From: Castanea sativa
Lineage: Eukaryota; Streptophyta; Magnoliopsida; Fagales; Fagaceae
NCBI RefSeq assembly: GCF_040712315.1
Contig: NC_134024.1
Location: forward strand, 3,681,158-3,745,157
Direction: 5' to 3'
DNA: 64,000 nt
Made by a program: the position numbers and the translations under genes. This document shows, in pieces, positions 40,901-53,611 of the stretch; positions within the stretch are counted from its first letter, which is position 1, and every line of letters starts with the position of its first letter. The notes beneath the pieces are model-generated. The model saw nothing but the letters and a program-made list of their open reading frames with translations. It was not told the origin of the DNA and ran no database searches.

Positions 40901-43900
40901 ATATTCTTGCATTTTTGCCTTCTCACATCCCTGGCCTCCAACTCTCCCTTTACCTAGCCTACAACTAACCTTGAATCTGAGAAGATCTCTACTTTTTTTC
41001 CTCTCATTTTTTGAACCATAGTCATCCCTACCAATAGAGCCTCATACTTAACCTCATTGTTTGTGGCTGAGAAACCCAACCTTAAGGATTTTTCAATAAT
41101 GATCTTATCGAGAGAAATTACAACTAACCCCACTCTAGATCCTCTTTGATTTGCTGCACCATCAACATATACCCTCTAGGATAATGGTTCTTGCAAGGAG
41201 ATCATGCCAACTTATTTTCCATCCTTGTCCTGCTTCTCTACCTCTTCTTCCAATGGGGATTCAGCAAACTCGGCCACCAAATCTTCAAGGACCTAGCCCT
41301 TGATAGAGGTCGAGGCATGTACTTGATATCAAAAGCCTCTACGATCGTACCCTACTTGACAATCCTTCTTGTGTAATCAGCACTCCAAAGTAGTGATCGA
41401 AGTGGAAGTTAGGTTAAAACAACAACTGTGTGGGATTGGAAGTAGTGAGGGAGTTCACGTGTAACATGTACTACTGCCAAAATGGCCTTCTCCAGTGGTA
41501 ACTAACGAACTTCTGCTTCATATAACGACTTGCTCACATAGTAAACTGGCATCTGCACACCACTTTCAACCTGTATCAGCACTAAGCTCACGGCATGGGA
41601 AGCCACAGTAATGTAAGCAAACAAGACCTCATCTACCTTGGGTCTGGACATAACAGGTGGTCAAGAAAGGTATTCCTTAAGCTGTTGGAAGCCCAAGGCA
41701 CACTCCTCGATCCATGCAAATCCCTTCCATTTATTCAACAATTGGAAGAAAAGTCTGCACCTATCCGCTAATCGAGAGATAAATCGGTTCAAGGCCGCAG
41801 TCATTCCTATTAATCTCTGGCCTTCTTTGGGATTCCAAGGTGGCTATAAACTACTAATTGCCTTAATCTGATCAGGGTTGACCTCAATTCCATGATGAGT
41901 GACCATATAGCCTAGAAATTTACCTAATCCCACGCCAAAAGAGCACATGGAAGCATTACGGCGCAATTTGTGTCTCCTTAGTATTTCAAAAATATTCCCG
42001 AGGCCTCCCACGTGCTCAGACACCGCCTTACTCTTCACCGCCATATCATCTATATAAACCTCAATATTTTTGCCTAATTATGGCTCGAACATCCTGATTA
42101 TCATCCTCTAATAGGTAGACCCTGCATTCTTCAATCCAAAAGGTATCATCTTGTAGTGGTAATTTCTAGTAGGAGTGACAAAAGTTGTCTTCTCCTGATC
42201 ACCCAAAGCTAGTGGTATTTAATGATATCCCAAGAAAGCATCCAAAAAACTCATCCGAGGATGACCTACAGTTGCATCCACTAGCTGGTCTATCCGAGGC
42301 ATTGGGAAAGGGTCTTTTGGATAGGCCTTGTTTAAATCTATGAAGTCCACACATACTCACCATTTTTCGCTCTTCTTTTTCACCACTACAGTATTAGCTA
42401 GCGACTCAGGGTTTAAAACCTCTTTAATAGCCCCGGCCTGCTTAAGTTTGATCACCTCATCCTTAACAAAATCAAAATGGTCCTTAGATGAGCACCAAGG
42501 TGGTTGCTTTTTGGAGATGACGGATGGATTGACATTCAAATGATGGCAGATGAAGTTTGGATCCAGCCTTGGAGCTTTGTAAGCACTCCAAGCGAACACA
42601 TCAATATGCCTTTTGAGAAACACTATTAGCTCTTCCTTCTTTTGAGGAGGCAATTGAGCTCCAACCCGAAAGAACTTTTCTGAATCGCCATCTACAACAA
42701 TCCTCTCTAACTCCTCACACTTTGCCCCTTCTGATATCGCATCCATGGATAACACTGGAATCCTTGATTGCTATAAGCTCCTATCAGCAGAGGCCAAGGA
42801 CCCAACTTCAAGCTGATGAATAATTACAGCGACCAAGCACTGCCTAGCCATAAACTAGCTCCCAACCAGCACCTCAATCTGATCTCCAAATAGATATTTC
42901 ACTTTCAAGTGTAGGGTGGAAGAAACAGCCCCCAGGGCATGAAGCCAGGGTCTTGCTACAATGGCAGTGTAGGGAGAATAAGCATCCACCACAATGAAGT
43001 CCACCTCCACTGCCTCTAAACCTGCTTGCACAGGTAGTCTAATCAGGCCCCTTGGAATAACAACCTTCCCATCAAAACTCAACAAAGGTAAATCATAACC
43101 TGTCAAATCCTCAGGTTTCAAGTTTAGCCCTTTGTACAAATTAGGGTACATAATCTCTACTCCACTGCCCCAATCCACCAACACCCTCTTCACATTATAC
43201 CATTCTATCTTGAGGGTAACCACTAAGGTATCATCAAGTGGCTGTATGGTGCCAACCTTGTCCTAATCCGAGAAACTCAACGCTGGTTGGATCTCTATCC
43301 TAGCCTTCTTTGGCTCAGGGCTGGAGTCCTTGGCAGGTGGTCAAGCTACAGACATTTCCCTGGAGGGATGAGAACTAGTCCTCCCTGGAGCAGTGAGGAT
43401 TGTGCCCAAAGGGGCCCTTGAAGAAGCATCCCTCCGAGGTCCCAATCCTACCTAGTCCCTTGCCCATCGAGCTGATTTAAAATTTTCTTTAACTTCCTTT
43501 CTCTGACCAGTTGTTCCAGATGACTCCACAAGGTTCTGCAATCTTCTGTGGTGTGTCCTCGCTCCTGGTGGTATTGGCATTAAAGGGTTTGATTGCACTT
43601 CATAGGGTCTTCTCCCATCTTATTTGGTCATTTAAAATATGGCTCATTTTTAATTTTTTCCAAAACTTAATGCACCGGCTCATGAAACATTGTGCTGACC
43701 ACCTAAGTAGCTATACACCCAAACTGCCCAACAATGTCTCTTCAAAGCCGGTTATTATTGTATCTGTCCAACCTAAAATCCTTCCTATCCTAAGGGATAA
43801 CCTTCACCTTCCTTTTCTCTTGCTACTGGTCCTCCTCGACCCGCTTATACTTGTCAATATGGTCTATAAGCCAACGCACACTCCTTACAAGCTTCTTGGT

Positions 43901-46900
43901 CAACGACTTTCTCAAATCATGCTTGGCAGGTAGGCCAACCTTGAAAGTCCTTATGGCCACGTCATCAAAGTCCCTATCTATCTCATTGAACATCTCCTAA
44001 TACCTATCTAAGTACGTTTTCAGGGTCTCCCCCTCTCACATGGTCATAGACAACAGGGAATCTAAGGGCGAAGGAACCTTATTGCAAGTAATAAAGTGAG
44101 ATCCAAACGTCCAGGTGAGTTCCTTAAAGGAATCAATAGAACCTGCTCCCAGGCCATCAAACCACCTCATTGCCACAGGCCCCAAACTGGATGGGAATAC
44201 CTTACACATCAAAGCCTCATTCTTGGAGTGCACAGCCATTCGCTGGTTCAAGTGGCTCACATGCTTTACAGTGTTTGTTCGACCATTGTACATGGTGAAT
44301 GTTGGTTGAGTGAATTGCCAAGAAAGTCTTCCTCCTTCAATTCTATGTGTTAAAGGTGATTTTGAAATTTGGTTTAACGCTCTGCTCATAGCGTCGTTTC
44401 CTAGGCCTTTGCAAGATGAGCTCTTATCTTTGCGCTCACGATAACTGTTCTCATCACACGAGAAAGATTCACTGGGGGAGTCCTTGACCTGGGCTTGTAA
44501 CTGTCATCCCCATCATCGTCGGAAGAAAAGTCAAAATTGGAAGGAGTCAGTCTTCGTCATTTGCGGTGCAACCTCCTTCTCAAATGATCAATCTCCAGCT
44601 ACATGGCTCTGGTATTCTCCTCATGAGAAATGCAACTCCCTTTTTAAGACTAGCTCTTACTAGTATGGGTGGTATGCACACTAACTTCTCAGTCCCTTCT
44701 TCGCTTAAGATTGAGAAAATGATCTTGACGTTGGGATCCCATATATTCCTCCCAATTCAGACCTGAACCTACCATAGTTGAACTTTAAACTCACTACAAC
44801 ATAAGAATTTTCCACAGATGGCACCAATTTGAAAGGCAAGATTTGATCCCTGAGCCCTAAGGGTTAAAGGATTTAGACCCAAAGAGCTCCTTCTCAAATG
44901 ATCAATCTCCAGCTACATGGCTCTGGTATTCTCCTCATGAGAAATGCGACTCCCTTTTTAAGACTAGCTCTTACTAGTATGGGTGGTATGCACACTAACT
45001 TCCCGGTCCCTTCTTCGCTTAAGATTGAGAAAATGATCTTGAAGTTGGGACCCCATATATTCCTCCCAATTCAGACCTGAACCTACCATAGTTGAACTTT
45101 AAACTCACTACAACATAAGAATTTTCCACAGATGGCACCAATTTGAAAGGCAAGATTTGATCCCTGAGCCCAAAGGGTTAAAGAATTTAGACCCAAAGAG
45201 CTCAATACAATGAATTTGTAGAAAATGTGTTAGAAAACTAGGCTCTAATGAGTCAGACAACAATTATAGTTGGCTCAGATGACAAGAAAGCAAAGATAAA
45301 CAAGTTTTATTCAAAGAAAATCGTTCTCGGCACAATCCAAGGAGATCAATTCTTGTATATATCTCTTTTGAATTTGGTTATAAGTCTAATTCTTATTCCT
45401 ACAGTGTTTTTCTCTTGATTCTCTGACCCCTCCCCCTCACGGTATTCTTTCTCTTTTATACTATCTTCTTCTTTCATCTCCACCCTTCACGTGTAGACCA
45501 AGTTACTGGCGTTAATCCATGTCCCATCAGAACCTTCCTAAAGTCTCTAGAAGTAGCTATAATGCTAAAAATTACAGTTCAAGTATCACTTCCACATTAA
45601 TGCGGCCAGAGAATTTGCCGCAAAACATTCAATACGATGATAGATGCTTTCTCTTATATATTTCATAGCTTTCATTTTTCCTGTGCTTTCATGATGTATA
45701 TCCTTATCAATAAAATCTCCTGAAACATTACTTTTGGATGACAGACCACGCCTTCTGACCTCTGCTTTGCTCAGCCGAGGAAGCATTCCTCCTCGAACCA
45801 CCTTCTTGGACCATCATAACCAGACCCCTTTCTTTATTCACTAATGCCGACTTCCATAATAGCATTTACCCGTCTCTGGACTACTAGGTGACCTCAAACC
45901 GGGCCCCCGACCCAATATATACTACTGGGTCTATCATCTCTACAATCTCTTTTTCACATTTTTAACTCTTTTTTTAGGGGTTGGACATAATTGGAACAAA
46001 AGATTTAGCAGTAGTTAATTTTTTTAAAATAAATTAATCATATAAAAAATTTATATGAAAGAAAATTGTGAAAAAAAAGTGTAAACTACTGTTTAGATGT
46101 ATTGAAAAGAACAAAAAAATTAAACAATTGATTGTCTTTATCTAAAAGAAACACCTACAATTGTCATACATAAATATATAATATGCGAGATATTCTATAC
46201 CTCAGCCCATTTACTACCCAATATATACAATTTTTTTAAATACCAAATATAAGTAAATAATTATAAACAACATTAATGCATATTATATATTATAATATTT
46301 TTTATAAGCATTTTTTTAATGGGTTTTGACTTTTGATAAGCATTATATATTATTATATGACATTAAACTTAATCACACTATTATTTATCATCTATTGTTA
46401 TATATTCTTTTAGTTAAAGAAGCAACTTAAAGTTTTTTTTTTAATTATTCAAAAGATACAATGAGAAACGAGGGATTTAAAATAAAAACAAGACATTTCT
46501 AATGGAAATGCACCATTTGAACTACAATCTCTTGGCTTTCTTTGTTAATTGGGCAAATTACAACTTACATACCTTCAGTTTGGTCAAAATATAAATTGTA
46601 CGTCTATCTGTAGTTTAAAATTTAATAATTTATTTACTTGAGGTTCAACCAAAATTTAAATCGTCTACTTGTAGTTTGAAATCTCATGATGCAAGTGTTT
46701 TTCTATATTCTCTTTTTATCTTATTTAATCTTATATTTTAATGTTTTTTGAGGAGATAAACATAAAAATAAAACAAAATCATATATTTAACCATGTTTTA
46801 ACATAAATGGGTTAAGAAAATCTAACTGAACTAATTTCATGTAGATAAAATGTCAAATTTCAAATCACAGATAAACAACTTAAATTTTAACAAAATCATA

Positions 46901-49900
46901 AGTGGACAAATTATAATTTGCCCTCGTTAATTAAAGCAACTTACAGTTTTTTTTTTTTTTTCCTTTAAGGAAAAAGCAACTTAAAGTTAAAAGTTAGCTA
47001 CGGAAACGTCTCAATTCTCAGCTACAGGACACAGAGTTCTATCAAACAAAACAAAAAAAATTATACCAGTACAAACTCTAGAAAGCAAGAGAGATACCAG
47101 TCATTCTAGCCGTATGGAAGTTAGAGAATCGCAGTAGGCAATTTGTTTTGTTTTTTTTTTTTTTTAATTGGTGATTTGGAATTTGTTAAATGGAAAACTG
47201 GGGTTTTGTCAGCGTGTTTGGAGGACCACGAGTTGAGAAGGAAATATAAATTTTTGCTGAACATTAAGAACCATGAATGGTTAAATTTTTGGTTCTGGAA
47301 GAAAAGTACTTTTTCAAAAGCATCCATGTAGTCATAATAGCTGTAATGGAGTACTGAGCCTAATGGAGATCTATAATTTTTGAGGATCCTTAACAGGGAA
47401 GGATGCTGTCCCCATTCTTTACTACTGATAAAACCTGTGATGATGAACTTGTGATAGAGGACTATTAGGGGGTCCCCTTTGCTGTAGATGTTTTCTATTT
47501 GAGCAGACTTTTCCTGAGAGAGGATGCTCTTATAGAACTGGATATTTTTCTCTGGATGTTTGGGTAAGAAATGCCAGTTTGGTGGCAAAACTTCCATGGC
47601 TAAGGCTAGGGGATCTGTTATATGAACTAAGTGGGGTTCAATATAAGAGATATGCTGGGTAAAGGTCTTCTTGACATAAGAGGACTGTCCTCCTCTTTGG
47701 GTTGGATAGGAAGAAGGCTTTTGAGTTTGGATAAGGCTAAAATGTTCTTCTATCTGATAAGGGTTGATTGCTTTGGGTGCTGGGGAGGCTAAGGCTAAGC
47801 TGTAGCTGGACTGACCATATGGTGGCCTTTCATAATTTGGTTTTGGGATTGATGAAACCAAATAACGATTGGCAATGCTTGATGGTGATGCAGGGATATC
47901 CTGTCTAGGGCTTTTAGCTTGTGATATTGGGACAATTTGGCTAGGGGTGATTGGTACAAGTTTTTCTGAGCTTTGTGCTTGGCTAGTACCAATAAGGTTT
48001 TGCTGTTTAGACATTTTAGGGGGTTGGGGTTGTTGTACGGGTTTCTTCCCGGACATTTTGGCTGTGACTCTGCAAAAATTCACGGGTTAGGAAATCAGGG
48101 ATGCTGTTCTGGCTTCCTTCAATGAATTCTAAATCAAAGTCAAAAATTGAAAGGATGGCTTGCCATCGTGCAAAAATCTGTTTTGATGCAATGTTTTGAA
48201 CATCTTTTTCTAAAACATGTTTTGCAGATTTACAATCAATCCTGATTAGAAACTTTTGATTTAAAAGATCACTTTGAAATTTTGAAATGCATAGTACTAT
48301 AGATAGTATTTCTTTCTTAATAGTACTATAATTAATCTGAGTGGGAGTCCAAATTCCTGAATGGAAACAAACTATTTGTTCAGGAGAATTGGGATTAACA
48401 CGCTGGAGGAGGATGCCACCATAACCTATGTTTGAGGCATCGGTCTGGACAATCTTGAAGGAATTTTCAGCAGGGATTCCTAAACAAGGAAGGGTTTTGA
48501 CATATTGTTTGATATGCTGGACCACTGTAGTATGGGCTGGGGTCCAAGGGGATGGATTTGTTCGAAGTCTATCAAAAAGGAGTTTGCATTGTTGCCTGAG
48601 ATTTTGATAGAAATCTGAGATGTAATTGAGAGAACCTAGAAATCTCTGAAGCTGGGTTTTATCTAGGATTTCATCTGGAAACTTATCTGCAAACTGGATG
48701 GCTCTATCTATGGGTTTGATTACACCATGGTGAATATCAAATCCTAAGAAACGAACTCTAGTTTGGAAAAGTTTGATCTTGGGGGCTGAAATAACAAGAC
48801 CATTAAGCTTGATGGTATGGAGGAAAGCTCTTAAGTGCTTCTGATGTTGTTCTAAGGATTCTGAAAAAATGAGTACATCATCAATATACACAATGGCATG
48901 GCTGGAGAATGGATTAAAAATCTCATTCATGATATTTTGGAATTCAGATGGTGCATTTTTGAGACCAAAGGGCATTACATTCCATTCATAATGGCCAAAG
49001 GGCGTGGTAAAGGCTGTTTTATACCTATCGGGCTCTCTGATTTGTATTTGCCAAAATCCACTCTTCATATCAAATTTGCTAAAAATAACTGCTTTGCTAA
49101 GCCTGTTGACTAAATCTTTTTTGTTGGGAATTGGGTATCTTACCCATTCTAAGACTTTGTTGAGGGGCTTGTAGTTGATAACTAATCTAGGGACACCTCT
49201 CTCTATCTCAGCATTTTTCTGAACATAAAAGGTTGGGCAAGGCCATGGTGATCTAGATTTCCTGATGATCCCTTTCTTAAGGAGGTCCTCTATCTCTGCT
49301 CTGCAGGTATCCATAAGTTCTTGGTTCATTTGGATGGGCCGAGCTTTGGTAGGAATATCCTTTTCGTTGAAATCTTTGACATAAGGGAGAGCTACCTCGT
49401 GTCTCTTTTTATGCCAAAAGGTTGTGGGTAGATCAGAGCAGACTTCTTGCTTAAGTTTTTCCTCAAACTTTCTGATCTCTTCTTGGAGGGTTTTACAAGC
49501 TAGTTGGTCCTCAACTTTCTTGTATCTAATTTCCTCTTGAAGGTACTTAATATGTATGGTCTTGGCACTAATCAGGTTTAAGGTTTTGGAGGCGATGTCA
49601 GCTTGGATGGTGCTAATGTTTCTAGGCACTGGTCCACTAATAAACTTAAACTTGATGGTTTGGCCAAAGGGTTGGGTAGTGATTCCTTTACTATCTACTG
49701 TGAAAGGGTAAAGGATGCAAAGGAATGGATTTCCTAAGATGACCTTGTCTGTCATATTTTTGACAAGAACAAATGTGGTTTTGAAACACATGTTATCTTG
49801 GCAAACATGGGCTTTAGGAAGTTTGAATTCAATCTGCATTTTTTCGCCACTTGCGGATGTTAATCGTTCCCTAGACTTTTTAAAGTATTTGGAGGGAATG

Positions 49901-52900
49901 ATTCCTTCTTGAATGCAGTTAAGATCAGCACCTGAATCAATTAAGGCTATGACCTCGAATTCAAAATCTTTGCTAATGACAATCCTGACTTTGGAATGCC
50001 ATTTATGAAAGTTAATCCTAGTGATAGCATCTAAGAACAATTCTTTGCTGGGTTCATAGATGAGGTCAACTGTAGGGTCAACAGTTTGGCTATCTTCATT
50101 ATCTGAGGGATCTTTCTTGTTGCTTTGATAAGAAGTGCTTTCCAAGGGTTGAGTTTCCTGGAGGGTTTTAAGATTTTGCTTTAAGGTCCTAATTTCACAC
50201 CTGGTTTCCTTGGTTTCTCTTTGAAGGTCGTTGATCTTAACTTCCTTCTTGGACAGGACAAACTTATTGTGAGATTGGTCCAAACCTACCTTGGGTTGAT
50301 GGTTACTGGGTTCGGTTCTACTTGGTTCCTGTACCGAAGGCTGGTGGGTTTGACTAGGCTCCTAAGGCTTGACAATGGGGTCACCTATTTTTAGGTGAGA
50401 GTTTTTGGTACTACAATCTTTCTTGAAATGGTCACGCTTGCCGCAACCATGACATTTTCCAGGCTTGTTCTTCTTTCTTTGGTAAGCTTTGGAAATAGGC
50501 CGATGAGCTCTGCTAGCACGTCTTTCTGGTCTATTCATTCTTAGGCGTTTCCATTTGGCTTCTAAGGTTTCATCATTTGTGTCAGAGGAAGAACTGCTAG
50601 AGGTTGTACGAATTTTTAACACCTTAAACTGACTTGTATGTTTTGGTAAAGGAACGGCTGGTTTCCTTGCTAGTTCTTCTAGTTTTTGGGCAACTATCTC
50701 TAAGGCTGTTTTGTCCTTAGGATAACTGGGGTTGGTTGCAGGAGACTTGACTAGAGGTTGCTTAAGAGTAGGATGGCTAACTATATCTCTAGTTGGGTTG
50801 GGGTCATCTAAGGCCCAAGTTCTGGTGGAGCCACAAAACTGCTTGTGTTGACCAAAATACCTTTCGAAGTATATGAAAAATGGGACATTACGGGATATTT
50901 CCCTCATGAATGCCGTCCATGCTTCAAATACCTTTTCTTTTTTTTCTCTGGTATAATTGGCTTTGTAGGCTTCTCTTTTAGTCCTATTATCCTCAGAACT
51001 AAACTTCTTACCTAATTCTTCTAGGTCAGGAACGAATTCTCTGTTGAGGACTAAAATGTTCAGAGATTCCTCTTGCTGATCTGGAGGCTGTTCCATATCA
51101 ATTCCAGATGGGGATGGGGGGGATTGCTCACGATCATCATCCCCATTGACAATCGAATCCTGTTTGGCTGTGTAGCAAGGTGTGGTGAGTTGGGAATTGG
51201 TTCTAACTCCCTGAAGTTGAACACCTAAATCTCTCCTAGACGTAGGGAAAGGTGATCCTAGAGGTCTGGTTGAGCTACACTGGGATGCAGGTCTATCTCT
51301 AAGGTAGATAGGTGACTGCCTACGGGGCTGATGTAGATCGGTTGGGGATCTAAACCGGGATGTGTCCAGGGGTTGTCTACACTCATAGTCTAAAGGAGTG
51401 ATAAGCCTAGATCTGTCGAAACTTAACCTAACCGTGCCGTCGGCTAGTTGTTGGACAAATTCTAGATCTGGATTCTGGGCTGGGTTTTGGATCTGTAGAG
51501 TATGGTTCTCATTCTCTAGAGTCCAGTTGGCTGGGAAAGTGATTTCAGACCATTTGAGGGTTCTAGGAATCCTAATCTTGGCGCTAGGGCCAGTGGTCTG
51601 GATGAGGGTTGTCTCACCATTTTGTCTCCTATCAAGTGCTCCAACATTCATGTTCGTTCTCATGCACTTGTAGTAAACTCTGTATATCAAGGCGATCTGA
51701 CTGGTTCCCTGTGTCATGAGGGTTCCATGTGTCTTGATATTGAGCGTGAGAGCTTTGATAACTGTGTTGTCATGGAGAAAGATGCTAAAATCTAGGAAAC
51801 AGTTAAAATGGATGGGTCCGTTACTAAGACTGGTTTCTATGGTTCCTAGGAGGCTGTCATCGAATCTGATGTGACGAGCATCTCTAAGGGCCATGAGGAT
51901 TGAGCTGTTCAAACCTCTTCTGGTGAGTGGTTTCACTCCAACTTGGACTAATCCTATGTGTAGGAAGTTATGTCATTTGTCTTTATGCTTCTGGATAGCT
52001 GAAGGGGATAACAAGTAGCACATTTCGTACTCCTTGTTGATTCCGTAGACTTGTTCTATGGTCTTAACATGATAGTCTGTTTTGAATGCTCTGCTCAAAG
52101 ACCATGAAGACTTATAGAATTGGCTGGTGGCTACTTTTGGGATATTCCAATCTCCTATGTCTAGATCTAGATCGGATAGCTCATAAGATTCCGAATTAAG
52201 TACTCCTATGTCTGCTGGGATATCTGGAATGGATGTAGGTTAGGAACATCCACTGCTGGTAGAAGAGTAACTCCTAAACAACCTATTCATGATTCTGGGG
52301 TTACAAGTTTAAATCAACGATTACAACCTAGTCACCTTTATCCTCAAACTTCTGGATCTAACCTTTAGATCTGAAGCACAAATATACAACTATGGGATAG
52401 ACACCTGATCTGTGAACTCCTTCCTGCCGGACTCTCCTCCAATAATGGGGACCACCCTAACACGCCTTCTCTCGGCTTCAACGGGCTGACCAAACCAAAC
52501 CTAGGAAGATTTTCGGCCTCTTTAAAGAACAGAGCACACCACAGACTTTGGTAACAAATCTCACAGGCATATAAGTCTGCAACAAACTTTAGGGCTAAAC
52601 ACAAAAATAGGAAGAATAGGGATAACAAAGGAAGCAAAGGTTAATCTGAACAAATAATCACAGAATAACAAATAGAATGGTTAGAAGGAGGCTCAGCCTA
52701 CCATTTACAGATGTAATAGAAAATGATGAAATAATAGCAGACGAAGAAATAAATAAATGGGAATGGAAGAGTTATCATGAAATAGATATAAAACAAAATA
52801 TGGGGTATGGGAGATATATCCATAAAATAATTCAAAATAATTATAATGCCAAAATAATCTGGATAACTATGGCAGCAGTGCCAACCAACTTGATTATATG

Positions 52901-53542
52901 ATAAACAGTAACTTACAATCCGACCGGGCCAAACTTGGCTCTACTGCTGGTAGAAGAGTAACTCCTAAACAACCTATTCATGATTCTGGAGTTACAAGTT
53001 TAAATCAACGATTACAACCTAGTCACCTTTATCCTCAAATTTCTGGATCTAACCTTTAGATCTGAAGCACAAATATACAACTATGGAATAGACACCTGAT
53101 CTGTAAACTCCTTCCTGCCGGACTCTCCTCCAATAATGGGGACCACCCTAACACGCCTTCTCTCAGCTTCAACGGGCTGACCAAACCAAACCTAGGAAGA
53201 TTTTCGGCCTCTTTAAAGAACAGAGCACACCACAGACTTTAGTAACAAATCTCACAGGCATATAAGTCTGCAACAAACTTTAGGGCTAAACACAAAAATA
53301 GGAAGAATAGGGATAACAAAAGAAGCAAAGGTTAATCTAAACAAATAATCACAGAATAACAAATAGAATGGTTAGAAGGAGGCTCAGCCTACCACTTGCA
53401 GATGTAATAGAAAATGATGATTCTGGGGTTACAAGTTTAAATCAACAATTATAACCTAGTCACCTTTATCCTCAAACTTCTGGATCTAACCTTTAGATCT
53501 GAAGCACAAATATACAACTATGGGATAGACACCTGATCTGTG

Positions 53543-53611
<69 letters not shown>

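Larger units (their letters stand above)
34877..45944 (-). mobile_element. Ty3/Gypsy LTR retrotransposon of the Tat lineage, with antisense ORF
   Basis: Direct LTRs at 34877-35660 and about 45143-45944 are flanked by ATCTC (34872-34876 and 45945-45949). Transcribed leftwards: primer site at 45142-45126, gag (about 44400-43930), protease (43223-42855), RT/RNase H (42755 to about 40900), integrase (about 40430-39780), tandem repeats (39200-39710), then a plus-strand ORF (36124-38697) and the 3' LTR. An extra antisense ORF between pol and the 3' LTR and a repetitive 3' untranslated region are features known from Tat elements (Ogre/Retand group). All frames carry many stops, so the element is dead. 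It inserted into intron 1 of the TNL in the same sense. Confidence 0.85.
47000..53546 (-). mobile_element. Endogenous caulimovirid (plant pararetrovirus), florendovirus-like
   Basis: Old integrated copy of a plant DNA pararetrovirus, transcribed leftwards. It has a repeated intergenic region (52253-53546), one long frame for movement protein, coat protein, protease, RT and RNase H (52290-48016) broken by only three in-frame stops, and a downstream ORF of unknown role (47121-48056). There is no integrase and no LTR, as expected. Gene order with an extra 3' ORF fits florendoviruses in my memory; a phylogeny would be needed. It sits in intron 1 of the TNL in the same sense, next to a (TA)n tract at 53547-53608. 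Confidence 0.82.

Noticed and set aside
42855..43223. Functional aspartic protease gene
   Set aside because: The active-site Ser of DSG is Trp and the flanking pol is full of stops.
47143..47331. Plus-strand frame with a poly-Phe start
   Set aside because: Antisense shadow of the viral downstream ORF.
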